A stretch of 64,000 nucleotides of DNA from Cycas panzhihuaensis. Taxonomy: Eukaryota; Cycadophyta. Numbering within the stretch: the first letter of the stretch is position 1; every line of letters begins with the position of its first letter. A program made the translations under genes and the position numbers. The DNA lies in the NCBI GenBank assembly GCA_023213395.1, contig CM041465.1, positions 217,131,741 through 217,195,740 of the forward strand, given 5' to 3'. The notes under the pieces were generated by a model. It worked only from the letters and a program-made list of their open reading frames with translations. It was not told the origin of the DNA and did not search any database. Shown piece after piece: positions 23,026-34,455 of this stretch.

Positions 23026-23389
23026 TCAAACAACGAGATCATCTTTGAACTTCTCGGTAGTGATGATAGAAAAATTTTGTTTTGGATCCTTAATATTTTT
23101 AGAGAGCTTAATCTTCATATCATGTTTGTAGACTTCTTGAGTAAACAGAAGATTTTTGAACATTTCAGGTGCATAATACACCTTGTCAAAGTGACCACTT
23201 GCAACTAAGTCTCTTCCAATACCTTTCATAGGAATAGATCTTGCATTTCCAAGAATGATTTTTGCATCACTGGATGTAGAATTCAACGTAATAAAGTTCT
23301 CCTTACAAAAAGAGATATGCTTTTGTACATTGAATTAAGGATTCATAAGCCCCTTTGTTTGACTGATATAGCAGGAAAAGTCAAAACTT
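23026..23389 (-). pseudogene. C protease and GAG-pre-integrase remnant
   Basis: The 86-residue frame reads AKIILGNARSIPMKGIGRDL, then YYAPEMFKNLLFTQEVYKHD and IKLSKNIKDPKQNF, which corresponds to the C-terminal part of copia protease and the start of the GAG-pre-integrase segment. A similar frame occurs in E at 43283-42996. The protease active-site block itself is not intact. Confidence 0.7.
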
Positions 23390-24200
23390 CTATGTAAAGA
23401 GCAGCAACATCCTTTTCTTTATCATCTTAGCTTGTTTTTTGTTGATTTTTTCTTTTGAATCAAAAATTATTTTCCTTGCAACCTTCCTTCTTACAGTAAT
23501 TGCACTTTTCAACAAATTTCTTCTTCTTCTTTTTCTTTCAAGATGTTTCTCTGGCTTTCTGTGTATTTTTTCCCCTCTAATCACCATCTTTCCTTTGCAT
23601 TTTCAAGATTACGGCATGGCTGGATTTAGAATCTTTGAGTATATCATGGTGTTTCAACTTGCCATCTTCGACTATAATGGGATTTTTTAGCGTTTCAAAT
23701 ATTTCACCTTCTCTTACCTCATCTCTGGCATAGATAGTTTGAAAGGTACTAAAAGTAGTTAGTAGATTTAACATAATTATTGCAAACAATAACTCTTTAT
23801 CAATTGAATTTGACTTATTTCTTCTAGCTTGTTTTTTAAATCCATTATTTTATTTAAGTAGGTACTTGTGTTATTTTCACCTTCGACGATAACATTTAAC
23901 AACTCCATCATCAATGCAATTTAATGATTTGATTTCTTTTCTTTAGACTCTTTTAATTTTGTCTAGATTTCATGTGGCATCTCCAGGTTGTGAGCAAGTG
24001 CCCTTTGATTTAGAACTAATGACAACTTCAACAACCTAACAATAGTGAATTGTTTCTCTTGTAACTTCTCTTTTTCTTTTTCATCTATAAGAATAATTGT
24101 AGTATTCTTTTTGATAAAATTTCATAATTGATTTACTATTAAAACAAATTCCATATTCATCTTTTATTCACTAAAGTTATTCCCATTAAAAATCACTTGT
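23390..24200 (-). pseudogene. C gag remnant
   Basis: The frame 23789-23577 reads MLNLLTTFSTFQTIYARDEV and IFETLKNPIIVEDGKLKHHD, the C-terminal part of a copia gag, closely resembling E. A knuckle-like CNYCKKEGCKENNF (about 23510-23465) retains its first two Cys, but the His has become Cys and the last Cys has become Phe. Upstream to about 24200 the gag N-terminus (around ILLQVIFNGNNFSE) is broken. Confidence 0.7.
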
Positions 24201-24942
24201 AGCAATTTCTCCATTGTGTATATGGTGCAAAATATGAGCCCACAACAACCAGTGATACCCATATAATAGGAAAAGATAGAAAGGACCACTTTCACATACC
24301 CCCACTGAAATTTAAATATTATGAACAATGATCCATGCTCAACACAACCTTTGTTTGCCAAATAATATTGCTTCCGCAATTAGATTTAAAACCTACATGC
24401 TCCACATGTTTCAAAACTCATCTTTTGCAGTCTTTGGGATGATTGTACCTTGCTCAACAATATCTAGGCAACAACAAATCCCCTAAAAATATAAATTTTC
24501 ATGGAAAAATATAGAAATGACTATGTATGTTGGCTTTTGAAAGGTAAGTCTTAATAAAATTTATGAAAAATGACTAAAATTTCGGTCAAAATGATGAATT
24601 TTAATCCAAAAAACACCAAATGTCAAATTTGTAATGGTTTCCCTCCAATTTTAATTCCAATTTATTTTTTTTTAAGAGGGTACATTCTTCAAATTGGTGA
24701 TTGTCTTGTTTTTCACCCGTCTGCCCTTATTTATTTATATGCCTTTTAAAAACGTGATAAAAATATAAATTAAATCATAACATTCATGTATTAATATTAC
24801 TAACTTTAATATACATCAAATAATTCTTAATTTGATTGGTGGTGGATAAAATTGAATCAATGATGGCAATTCATATGGTGGCGCAACACTTATAACAGGT
24901 GTGTCTCCTGTGGGTTTCCACAACCAACGAACAACTTAAAAA
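24201..24942 (-). other. C 5' leader, part next to gag
   Basis: Non-coding part of C. It stops where A2 is inserted and continues at 46127. The last five bases (AAAAA, 24938-24942) are the A2 target-site duplication. Confidence 0.65.
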
Positions 24943-25328
24943 TATTAAGTGTAATATTTAATATTGTGTTAATATAATGTTAGATCTCCCCCAAAATTTT
25001 CAAGTAATATTAAATTATGTCATTAAGGTGTGCACATGTACATGCGTGCTCATGTATTGTCCTAGTAGTGGACATAATGTTTTTCATATTTGATTGGTGA
25101 ATTGTGAAGTGACTATGTACTATAAGTATGTATTCATAGTTAATACAATAATCGAATATGATCATTTCCTACTAGTTTTATTGTCTTATGTGTTTATATA
25201 TATTTCATTCTTTATTTTGTTTATTGTTTGCATCTTTAATTACTTCATCTTGTTTTTACTTTTTGTTATAATGTTAAATCCTACATGGTATCAAAGATGT
25301 TCTAAGCTCATTATATTTTTTTTCTACA
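24943..25328 (+). repeat. A2 5' LTR
   Basis: Starts TATTAAGTGTAAT (A1: TGTTAGGTGTAATG) and ends TTTTTTCTACA. A primer-site-like TGGTATCAAAG lies inside at about 25288. The hydrophobic frame runs from 25115 to 25354. Confidence 0.85.
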
Positions 25329-25344
25329 TGGTATTACAATGGGT
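25329..25344 (+). other. A2 primer-binding site (second copy)
   Basis: TGGTATTACAATGGG directly follows the extended LTR end. It is a degenerate match to TGGTATCAGAGC. Confidence 0.6.
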
Positions 25345-25561
25345 TAGGGTTTAAATATTAGAAGATTGAAGAGACCTTATGTAAGAGACTTCAATCAAGG
25401 ATTCAGAGAATCATAGTTGAAGATATGATTTTGTGAAGGTACCAAAAATAGTCAATTGAATTAGGAACCAATTAGGTTTAGTGTTAGGAGTGACTAGATT
25501 ATTTGCAAGAAATTTTTGAGAGTCACAACTATACCAAGGGTTTGTGTAATTATGAGAGTTT
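25345..25561 (+). other. A2 internal region, left part
   Basis: Matches the start of the A1 interior, including GTAAGAGACTTCAATC. Ends with the D target duplication AGTTT (25557-25561). Confidence 0.75.
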
Positions 25562-26108
25562 TGTTAAACCTTATGTTTACATGTTAAGTATACTTACTTT
25601 ATTTTTCATATATATTTATACTTTATGGGGTGACTTATCACTTAAGTGACAAAGTACACATTCACATTCTTTTCTAGTGACATAACATTGTGACTTAAGG
25701 GTCAAAATGACCCTTATGTATCTTTGCTTACTTAAGAGCCCAAAAGGACACATGTCCTATTTACAAATGATGTAGCTTGGATGCTTGACACTTGTCAAGT
25801 ATCTAGCACCTTAGGTCTCTTCTGTAACTCTATATATTGAGACTACTTCTCATGTATCTCATATAGAATGTGAGTGCTATTATTATTCTATACGTTTGCT
25901 AATCAAATTGCTATTCATTTGGAGATTAGACCAATTCCATCTCCTCCATATTTTAGTATCATCTTGCTTATGCTATTTCATACTTTGGTCTATTGTCTTT
26001 CTTATTTTGAGTAGCTTTCATTATTCATGACGATCTTCTTTATTCTAGAACTAGATTAGAACATCTTTCTAGATCTTAGTTAATTTAGGCTAAATGCCAT
26101 TTTTACCA
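25562..26108 (+). repeat. D 5' LTR
   Basis: Starts TGTTAAACCTTATG; ends TTTTTACCA where the 3' copy ends TTTCTAACA. About 10% divergence from the 3' copy by eye. Confidence 0.93.
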
Positions 26109-26110
26109 TT

Positions 26111-26122
26111 TGGTATCAGAGC
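26111..26122 (+). other. D primer-binding site
   Basis: Exact TGGTATCAGAGC, two bases after the LTR end. Complementary to the 3' part of plant initiator-Met tRNA (known for copia elements). Confidence 0.93.
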
Positions 26123-27581
26123 AGTAGAAGGGTGTTATTCTCTATTCTTATTTCTTGATTTCATAAGATCTAGTTAGGGTTTACAAACCCTTGGTGATGA
26201 CCTTTGCACTCCAAAGGTGATCTAAGATTTGTTTAGCCTTCTTTTTCAACAGATTCAAGTTTTTTGAAGCTACTTGTAGGTTAGAGCAAACTTATTTTAA
26301 GATCTGATTTTTTTTATTTTTAGACGGTTATACAAGGCACAACACTCACTATTATAAAAAATAGTAATTTTGTCTTATCTTTCTTTAAAAAAAAAAATTC
26401 TATAGGAAAAAAGAGTAGATCTGAGGGATCTGTCTACTTTGTGACTGAAAATCAGTGTTTTGGATACTATTTCTAGACAACAACTAATTTGTTGCTGTTT
26501 TTTAACTATGTTGGGCAAATTTATTACTACTTTTTAGTGATTCTATTTTAAAAACAATGATTTTCTGTGATTTTTTCTTTAGAAAAAATTAATTTATGTA
26601 AATTTAAGGCAGATCTTAAGAGTTTGTATGTGTTTTTGACTGAAAATTGGTCCTTTAGTCACTCCATTCAGTCTGCACTTGAGTTTTCACTATTCTGGGC
26701 CATTTTTCTACTTGTAGGACAATTTTTCTTAACAAAAATTAATCATTTCTTTTAAATATAGCTCGCTGGCCACTATCTGTCACTTATTGCAGGTGTGACA
26801 AGTGTTAAAAAGAAGATTTTGGAAGCAGAAGAGAAGGGTTTTAAACCCTAGCTGAATTATATGGTTGAGTTTTCTCTCCGTTGGTCGTGCACCATTCAAA
26901 AAATTCATTTGGTTTGTTCTCGCTCCACAGTGCATAGAAATTCATGAAAATTTAGAACCTTTGTAAGGGTAATATTAAGCTTCCCTTGAAGTTTCATCTC
27001 GATCAAAGCATTGTAGAGGCCGTACAAAGCAAATCCACCTCTATAACCCATGCCCCTTCCAAAATTTCATTCAGTTCGTTCTCACTCTATACTTAACGAA
27101 AGCTCATGAAATTTTAGAGGGTCTTTCGTTGAGGTAATGTTAAGATCTATCTAAAATTTCATCCAAATATGATCACTCTATGGCCCGTACCATTGGCCTA
27201 AGCACTTTTAAAGTTGCATAGTCGCCCTAAACATTTTATTAAAAAAAAAAAATGAAGTTTAGAACTTTATAAATCAACTTTAGTTTATGTAATTTAGAAT
27301 ATTCAAAAGAATATTCTCTTTTTAATAAACTTGAAGTTATAAAATTTTATGATTTTAAGTGATTTTGATGATTTTCAATCACTTTTAAAGGAAAAAATAG
27401 CATTTTTCAATATTTTGAGTTAATTAACACTTAGTAAATTCTATACTAGTGTTATTTTACTCACTTTGAGTGATTTTATGCCTTATTATCATTTAAAAGT
27501 GAAAAATTTCACTTATTTAAGTATTTTTTTTAAGGCTCCCTGCGTGGAAACCAAGTAATTAATTAAAAAATAAGTCAAAAT
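26123..27581 (+). other. D 5' leader, part before F
   Basis: No gag-like frame. A direct duplication of about 150 bp (about 26888-27046 and 27048-27188) shares the words TTCATTTGGTTTGTTCTC / TTCATTCAGTTCGTTCTC, a TCATGAAATTTTAGA-like stretch and a CATC...GATCA-like stretch. It ends with AAAAT (27577-27581), the F target duplication. Confidence 0.7.
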
Positions 27582-28224
27582 TGTTGGATATTGTGACAAC
27601 AATATTTTGGGGTTAAATTTTGGCATGTTTTCGGCGCAGTTTCACCCTCTAATTTTTCTCGGGGGTTCCAAGGGGGGTGGGAGCCCCCCTTGGCTGGGGG
27701 GTGTGGGGGGCGTGGAACGACCCCTACTAAGAGGGGGTTCGGGGGCGATAGCCCCTAACCCGAAAAATTAGTCCTGTAAACCTTATTAAATTGTAAAGAG
27801 AATCATGGTTGTTAGATACAAATACCCTATATTCTAAGGCTGAGATCTATGCCTTAGATGTCCCTCTCATGTAGCCCGTTTTAGGGCTTTTCTTATTATG
27901 TTGTATGTAATGTAATATACAGTGATGAAGGCGGCGACCGGTTGTTGTTCTTGAGAGTACTCTGCTACTGAGATGCACTGTTTCTCCATTCTATAGCAAT
28001 AAAGACTGATACCTTTCCTGTGTGGATGTTTCCCTAGCACACTGCTAGGGTTTTACCATATTATATCAGGTGCATATGTGATGTTTAGCTTGTATATTGA
28101 TGTTATTGTATTATCTCTAATTTTAGAACTTGCATATTAAATCTTAGTTTTGATTCCTGTAACTAGTTGCAAAATAGTTTAGATCTTGTCGTAGTTTAAG
28201 GTTTGGGACCTTGTATTCTCAACA
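27582..28224 (+). repeat. F 5' LTR with G-rich hairpin
   Basis: Starts TGTTGGATATTGTG; ends TATTCTCAACA. At about 27671-27692 AAGGGGGG and CCCCCCTT flank a short loop. Further G runs at 27696-27711 could form a quadruplex. By eye about 90% identical to the 3' copy. Confidence 0.95.
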
Positions 28225-28226
28225 AG

Positions 28227-28238
28227 TGGTATCCGAGC
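28227..28238 (+). other. F primer-binding site
   Basis: TGGTATCCGAGC, one mismatch to the TGGTATCAGAGC consensus, two bases after the 5' LTR. Confidence 0.88.
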
Positions 28239-28296
28239 CACCTTTTATTTTGTAGCGAGTCTGTGAAGGTTTTGGTGTCGACTTTTCTATACCAAA

Positions 28297-29034
28297 ATGG
28301 CAAAACTAGCAAGTGCAAAGTTCGAGGTGGAGAAACTCAATGGCAAGAATAACTTCAAGTTGTGGAAGTTAAAAGTGCATGATATTCTTGTACAGCAGGG
28401 TTTGTACAAAGCCCTTGTAGGTAAATCGAAGAAACCCGCAGGGATGGACGATGATGATTGGGATGACTTAGAAAAAAAGGCACTTAGCACTATACGATTG
28501 CGCTTGGCAGATGAAATCTTGTTTAACATCGCAAGGGAAAAGATAACAGCAAGATTATGGACTCGGTTGGAAGGCCTGTATATGACCAAATAAGTAATGA
28601 ATCGAATCTACCTGAAGAGGCAACTGTAGTCGTTATGGATGAAGGAAGGTAAAAAAATTATTGACTATTTAAATGTTTTCAATACTCTTATTTTTCAGTT
28701 GACTACTATCTATGTTAAAATTGAGGATGAGGACAAGGCTATTACCTTGTTATCCTCATTACCTGAATCCTGGGATAATATTGTCACCTCAATTAGTTTT
28801 AATACTATAGATGCATTGGATTGTGATTCTGTTGTGAGTGCTTTGCTAATGGAAGAAGTTCAGGGGAAATCTAGTTTTGAAACCTCCACACCAGAAGCCA
28901 TGACAGTAAGGGGTAGAACATTTGAGAGAGGACAAAATTCTAGGGATACATCGAGGTCCAAATCAAAGAGTAAAAAGAGTAAGCTCAGGTGTTGGTATTG
29001 TAATAAGACCAGTCACCTTAAGAAGGATTGTTAA
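28297..29034 (+). pseudogene. F gag
   Basis: Starts at the ATG in AAAATGGCAAAACTAG, 72 bp inside the LTR. It opens with MAKLASAKFEVEKLNGKNNF and KLWKLKVHDILVQQGLYKAL, the classic copia gag N-terminus. A 98-codon frame ends at TAA (28591-28593). The same frame class resumes with MKEGKKIIDYLNVFNTL and LSSLPESWDNIVTSIS, the UBN2-type gag core. A Ser/Arg/Lys-rich linker leads to the intact zinc knuckle CWYCNKTSHLKKDC (about 28990-29031), after which a TAA stops it. Gag in this family packages element RNA in cytoplasmic particles. The interruptions rule out a full product. Confidence 0.9.
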
Positions 29035-29460
29035 AAAAGGAAGGAGTTCCAGAAAAAGGAAGATCCTACCAAGGAGGCGAATTAGGTGGAGTCAAATCAA
29101 GGTATGGATGATGATGTCTTGGTCGCTTGTAATGTTTCTCATTACCACCATGACTGGTTATTAGATTTAGGTGCTTCATACCACATATGTCCACACAAGA
29201 GTTGGTTCTCATCATACCAACCTCTTGATGATGGTGATGTGCTTATGGGAAATGAAGTTTCTTGTAAGACAGTGGGCATTGGTAGCATCAGAATTAAGAT
29301 GTTCAATGGGGTAGTTAGAACATTAACTGAGGTTAAACATGTACCTAATTTGAAAAGGAATCTGATTTGCTTGGGTGAATTAGATTCGGGTGATTTTAAG
29401 CATACAGGTCATGAAGAAGTCCTAAAGGTGTCAAAGGGTGCCTTGGTTATTTTGAAAGCC
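29035..29460 (+). pseudogene. F protease
   Basis: In the frame from 29086, HYHHDWLLDLGASYHICPHK is the copia protease active-site region; the usual DSG reads DLG here, a change at the middle catalytic-loop residue. VRTLTEVKHVPNLKRNLICL, the conserved C-terminal protease segment, follows near 29310-29370. The enzyme would cut the gag-pol polyprotein; the active-site change and the upstream stop make activity unlikely. Confidence 0.85.
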
Positions 29461-30289
29461 TTAAAGAAAGGAAATCTTTACATTTTAGTGGGAAGTATAG
29501 ATGTCAGCCAAGCAGCTACAACATCAAAGACTGCAAAAAATCCAGCTCAGTTATGGCATCAGATACTTGGGCACATGAGTGAGAGAGGACTTAAGGTATT
29601 GATAAACTGTAAGTTGCTTCCTAACTTGCAGCTTTCAGATTTGGCTTTCTGTAAACATTATAATTTTGGAAAGCAATGTAGACTCAGGTTTAAAGTAGGG
29701 AGTCACACTAGTAAAGGCATTTTAGATTACATACATTCAGATGTATGGGGACCAACCCCTAAAATATCTTGTGGAGGATCTTTGTATTATGTCACATTTA
29801 TAGATGATTACTCTAGGAAGGTATGGGTTTATTTTTTGAAAAGGAAATCTGAAGTTTTCAGTGTGTTTAAGTAATTTAAGGCTTTAGTTGAGAACAATAC
29901 TGGTAAGACAATCAAATGTTTAAGAACCGACAATGGAGGTGAGTTCAACTCCTTGGAGTTTGAGAACTATTACAGAGAAGTTGAGATTAAAAGACACAAG
30001 ACCACTAGCTATACTCCACAGCAAAATGGTATTGCTAAGTGCATGAATAGGACACTCTTAGAAAGAGCAAGAATCATGCTAAGTAATGCAGGAGTGGAGC
30101 AGGGCTTGTGGGCAGAAGTTGTTCAAACAACTTGCTATCTGGTAAACATGTCGCCATTATTTGTAATAGATTACAAATTTAAAAGTTTTTGGTTGTGATG
30201 CTTATGCCTAGATTGACAAAAGTAAACATTCAAAGTTAGACCCAAAATTCAAGAGGTATATCTTTGTTGGTTATGGTGATAAGGATGGT
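29461..30289 (+). pseudogene. F integrase
   Basis: GAG-pre-integrase: LWHQILGHMSERGLKVL, then FCKHYNFGKQ, where the second Cys of the HHCC site is Tyr. The catalytic core follows: LDYIHSDVWGP (first Asp), YYVTFIDDYSRKVWVYFLKR, then a TAA at 29872-29874 where CAA is expected, LRTDNGGEFNS (second Asp) and TPQQNGIAKCMNRTLLERAR (catalytic Glu region). Note that the usual ERMNRT reads KCMNRT. AEVVQTTCYLVNMSP is the usual continuation. The frame stops at a TGA near 30198 and resumes after a shift with FVGYGDKDGVKGYKLWDP at about 30262. Confidence 0.9.
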
Positions 30290-31640
30290 GTGAAGGGATA
30301 CAAGTTGTGGGATCCTACTGCCCACAAAATCACCATTAACAGAGATGTTGTATTTAATGAATCTCCCCTTCTAAAATCAGACAGTGGAGAAGTTGAAATG
30401 AAACAGGAGCAGAAAGATGAACAGCAACATGTCAAGTTTGAAACCCAGTCATTTTTGGAATCAGAAGAGCAAGAAGATCTTTTTAAAGATGAATCTATAA
30501 TAGATTTACAGGAGTATGTGGATACTCCTCTACCAACAGTTAGAAGATTTATACGAGTCAGTCATCCACTTGACAGGTACAACCTGTCTACTTTTATTAC
30601 TTTGGTTTCTAATGATGGTGAGCCTACATGTTATCAAGAAGTAGTAGATGATGTCTATAGTGAGAAGCGGAAGAGGGCTATGCAGGAAGAGATAGATGCA
30701 TTGAAGAAAAATAATTCATGGGGCTTGGTAGAAATTCCACATGGCAAGAGGACTGTTGGTTGCAGGTGGGTTTTTAAGATAAAAATAGATGTTGATGGAA
30801 AAGTTGACAAATACAGGGCAAGATTGGTGGCTAAAGGCTGTGTGCAGAAAGTAGGTATTGACTTTCATGAGATCTTTTCCCCAGTCATCAAACTTGTTTT
30901 AATTTGAGTGCTGTTAGTATTAGTAGCTTCTCTTGATTTGGAGTTAGAGTAGTTAGATGTAAAAATAACTTTTCTACATGGAGATTTAGATGAGGAGATT
31001 TATATGGATCCACCAGAAGGGTTTGTACAGGATGGCAGAAAAAAACTTGTTTGCAGGCTCAGGAAATCATTGCATGGCTTAAAGTAATCATCTAGGCAGT
31101 GGTACAAGAAGTTTGATGCCTTCATAGAGAGCCAAAATTTTAAAAGAAGTGAGTATGATCATTGTGTTTATTTTAAATTTATAGACAATGGCTTATTTAT
31201 TATCTTAGTATTATATGTTGATGATATGTTAGTTGCAAGCAAGAGCATGGAAGAAATCAATAAGCTAAAGGTTCAATTGGCTAGGACTTTTGATATGAAG
31301 GATCTAGGAGTTGCAAAATAAATCTTAGGCATGGAGATACACAGAGACAGGAAAAATGGTAATCTATGGTTATCACAGCAGAAATATGTGGAGAAGGTAC
31401 TAACCAGGTTTAGTATGGCAAATGTGAAACCAATGAGTATCCCATTGGCTTCCCACTTCAAGCTTTCTTTGAATATGAGTCCTAGTAATGAAGAAGAAAT
31501 GTTTATATGTCTCGTGTGCCTTATGCCAGTGCAGTAGGAAGTTTGATGTATGCCATAGTATGTACAAGACCTGATATTTCACATGCAGTTGGTGTAGTTA
31601 GCAGGTTTATGGCAAATCCAGAGAAAAAACATTAGGCTGC
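30290..31640 (+). pseudogene. F reverse transcriptase
   Basis: A charged linker (to about 30660) leads into MQEEIDALKKNNSWGLVEIP, VGCRWVFKIKIDVDGKVDKY and RARLVAKGCVQKVGIDFHEI, the copia RT fingers. A TGA follows VLI where CGA is usual, then TAG and TAA replace expected CAG and CAA. LDEEIYMDPPEGFVQDGR and the polymerase box YVDDMLVAS (31214-31240) are intact, so catalytic Asp residues remain. AK*ILGMEIHRDRKNGN and QKYVEKVLTRFSMANVKPMS end the domain, with a shift near 31530. No single product can be made. Confidence 0.9.
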
Positions 31641-32169
31641 AGTGAAATAGGTGCTTCGGTATTTGAGAGGCATAAGTGACTACTGCATTACCTTTAGAGG
31701 TACATGTAATAAGGGTTGTGGATATGTCGATTCAGACTTTGCAGGAGATTTAGACAAAAGAAGGTCTACTTCAAGTTATGTTTTCACTCTTGCAAATGGT
31801 CCAGTTAGTTGGATGTCCAAATTGTAGAGCACAATTACACTGTCAACTATGGAAGTTGAATATGTTGCTGTAACACATGCTTGTAAAGAAGCAATATGAT
31901 TACAGGGTCTATTGGTTGAGCTTGGAAGGAGACATGAAAATGTAAAGGTATTTTGTGATAGTCAAAGTGCCATTTACTTAGCCAAGAATCCAGCTTATCA
32001 CAGTAGAACAAAGCATATTACTTTGAAGTACCATTTTGTTAGGCAGGTTGTGGAAGCAAGTGGAGTGGCACTTGAGAAGATTCACACCAATCAGAATTAT
32101 GCTGATATATTCACAAAACTAGTACCATTAGAGAAATTCAAATGGTGTTTGACTTCTCTTGGCTTGTAG
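31641..32169 (+). pseudogene. F RNase H
   Basis: VDSDFAGDLDKRRSTSSYVF (first catalytic Asp), a TAG in place of CAG before STITLSTMEVEYVAVTHACK (catalytic Glu), TGA for Trp, then VFCDSQSAIYLAKNPAYHSR (catalytic Asp) and TKHITLKYHFVRQVVEASG. It ends NYADIFTKLVPLEKF and SLGL followed by TAG at 32167-32169, the expected polyprotein end about 57 bp before the 3' LTR. Confidence 0.9.
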
Positions 32170-32215
32170 AAAAGATGATGAAGGATCTAGGAAAGGTACT
32201 AGATAAATTGTTGTC

Positions 32216-32226
32216 AAGGTGGTGAT
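32216..32226 (+). other. F polypurine tract
   Basis: AAGGTGGTGAT directly before the 3' LTR, at the expected place for plus-strand priming. Confidence 0.7.
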
Positions 32227-32870
32227 TGTTACATATTGTGACAACAATATTTTGGGGTTAAATTTTGGCATGTTTTCGGCGTGGTTTCTCCCCCTAATCT
32301 TTCTCAAGGAGTTCCAAGGGGGATGGGAGCCCCCCTTAGCTAGGGGGTGCGGGGGGCATGGAACGCCCCCTGCTAAGAGGGGGTTCAGAGTTGATAGCCC
32401 CCAACCCAAAAAATTAGCCCTGTAAACCTTATTAAATTGTAAAGAGAATCAGGGTCGTTCGATACAAATACCCTAGATTCTAAGGTTGAGATTTATGCCT
32501 TGGATGTTCCTCTCATGTAGTCCGTTTTAGGGTTTTTTTTATTATGTTGTATGTAATGTAATATACAGTGATGAGGGCGGAGGCTGGTTGTTGTTCTTAA
32601 GAGCACTCTGCTATTGAGATGTACTGTTTCTCCATTCTACAACAATAAAGATCGATACATTTCCTGTGTGGGTGTTTCCCTAGCACACTGCTAGGGTTTT
32701 ACCATGTTATATCGAGTGCATATGTGATGTTTAGCTTGTATATTGATGTTATTGTATTATCTCTGATTTTAGAACTTGCATGTTAAATCTTAGTTTCGAT
32801 TCCTGTAACTAGTTACAAAATAGTTCAGATCTTGTCACGGTTTAAGGTTTGGGACCTTGTATTCTCAACA
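32227..32870 (+). repeat. F 3' LTR
   Basis: Starts TGTTACATATTGTG; ends TATTCTCAACA. Keeps the G-rich hairpin segment (about 32315-32375). Confidence 0.95.
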
Positions 32871-32875
32871 AAAAT

Positions 32876-33658
32876 TAAAATTTTAAATAAAAAATTACTT
32901 TTTTTTCTTAACTGGTTAGGACTATTTAAAGTCTTAACACTTGGTTGTATGTATTTACATTTGCAAAATGACTCATTCTCATCTTCGAGTGGTCATTCTT
33001 TATTAAAAATAAACCCACATGTTACATCACATTAAGCGAAAAATTTACATTTCACTTAATTTCTTTAAACACTTTGTTTATCTTTTTAAAATGCCATTGT
33101 AAAACACATTTCATGTTATTTCTTGATGTATTTTACTTCATTTTGAAGCCTATTGTAAGCTAATTTATAAAGCATTCTTTCATAAGTACATCTACCAAGT
33201 AAAAGTAACCTAACGTCTACTTAAATATCTTTAAAATTTGATGGGAGAGGTCTGAAAAATATTGAAACCTTGTATCTGAAATAACCTTAAGCTTAGTGTA
33301 TTCCCTAGGGGATCAACCGACCGTATAGTTAGTGCATGACAATTAAGGTTTCTTGAAGAAAAGGAGGTTAAAAAATGGTGTTATTGGGGTTGTAAATCTT
33401 AGGGAAAGTATGGTACGCCCTGCAGATCAACCCTACATGCATTGTTCTAGATTTGAGTTGGTCAATCGTTGGATCTGCTTTATAGATCATGGTTGGACCA
33501 ACTCTTTTGCCTAGTCCTCCACCCCTCATCATTCCTTTCAGTTGTTGGATCTTTTAGTAAGACCAGTACTATTGGCTTGTTAGAAGGTGGAACTTAAACG
33601 ACGAAAGCATAGAGTTTCCAAGTTCATCTGCTAACTTCAAGAGTTTACAAACTTCAAC
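32876..33658 (+). other. D 5' leader, part after F
   Basis: No coding frame; runs to the D gag ATG at 33659. Confidence 0.65.
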
Positions 33659-34455
33659 ATGACTGCTTTAAACATGCTCAATGCATGTACCATAAAATTG
33701 ACAAGACACAATAATTATCAAGAATGGAAAATGCAAATTCAAAATCTCATAATAATGAATGAGTTTTGGGAATATGTTTATAGAAAGATCTCTCAACCTG
33801 TGCCTGTGTAAAGCGAGACTGATGAGAATGTCACTATTCATCTAGATCTAGTTTATGTTGCTACTTGGGAATCTAAGGATGAAATTGCCTTGGTTTTTTT
33901 GCACATGATTATTGATGTACATGTTGATCAAAGTATTGTGTGTGCAAAAACTTCAAAGGAAGCTTGAATACTTTGTTTTCATTTTATGAAAGGTGAGATG
34001 AAGCTCGCATTATGATGTTGAAAGTCAAACTTTACTCTTTAAAATTTGTAAAGTCTATGTCGGCATTTTTTTCTTTCATAAAAAAGATTTGTAATGAATT
34101 GAATACATTAGACAAACCAACTTCCAGAGACGAGCTTATGATGATAATCGTGCATACATTTCCTAAAGATTACAATGGATTCATTTCATCCATTACTCAG
34201 AATGACTCACTTTCAACTATAAATTTTAATCAACTTGAAAGTTTGTTACTTCAGGAGGAGAAAATCTACTTTAGGGAAGATGATGATCCATCTACATCAA
34301 GAGCATTCACAACTAAATTAAAGGTCAAACAAGGTCCCAAACGTTCATTCACAAAATAATTTGGAAACATAAACATTGGCTCATCAAAAGCCAATGTTAT
34401 TTATCATTATTGTGGAAAGGTTGGTCACATAGCTTTTAAATGTAGAAAGAAGTAA
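33659..34455 (+). pseudogene. D gag
   Basis: Starts at ATG 33659: MTALNMLNACTIKLTRHNNY with QEWKMQIQNLIIMNEFWEYV, a copia gag N-terminus. A TAA stops it after about 50 codons. The 115-codon frame 34012-34359 carries the core MSAFFSFIKKICNELNTLDK and FPKDYNGFISSITQNDSL. The zinc knuckle at 34402-34443 reads YHYCGKVGHIAFKC, with Tyr instead of the first Cys. A stop follows at about 34455. The two Cys-to-Tyr and stop changes suggest long decay. Confidence 0.83.

Larger units (their letters stand above)
27582..32870 (+). mobile_element. F: Ty1/copia retrotransposon, youngest layer, nearly full length
   Basis: LTRs of about 643 bp (27582-28224 and 32227-32870) are flanked by a perfect AAAAT duplication (27577-27581 and 32871-32875). 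A TGGTATCCGAGC primer-binding site lies at 28227-28238. The internal region encodes, in order, gag, protease, integrase, RT and RNase H, essentially in one polyprotein. Total 5.29 kb is typical. About ten stops and a few shifts break the frame. Most stops look like CAA, CAG, CGA or TGG changed by a single transition. Each LTR carries a G-rich hairpin-forming segment. Confidence 0.95.

Noticed and set aside
28287-28589. 100-codon minus-strand frame
   Set aside because: Exact antisense of the F gag start, which has a clear copia gag motif.
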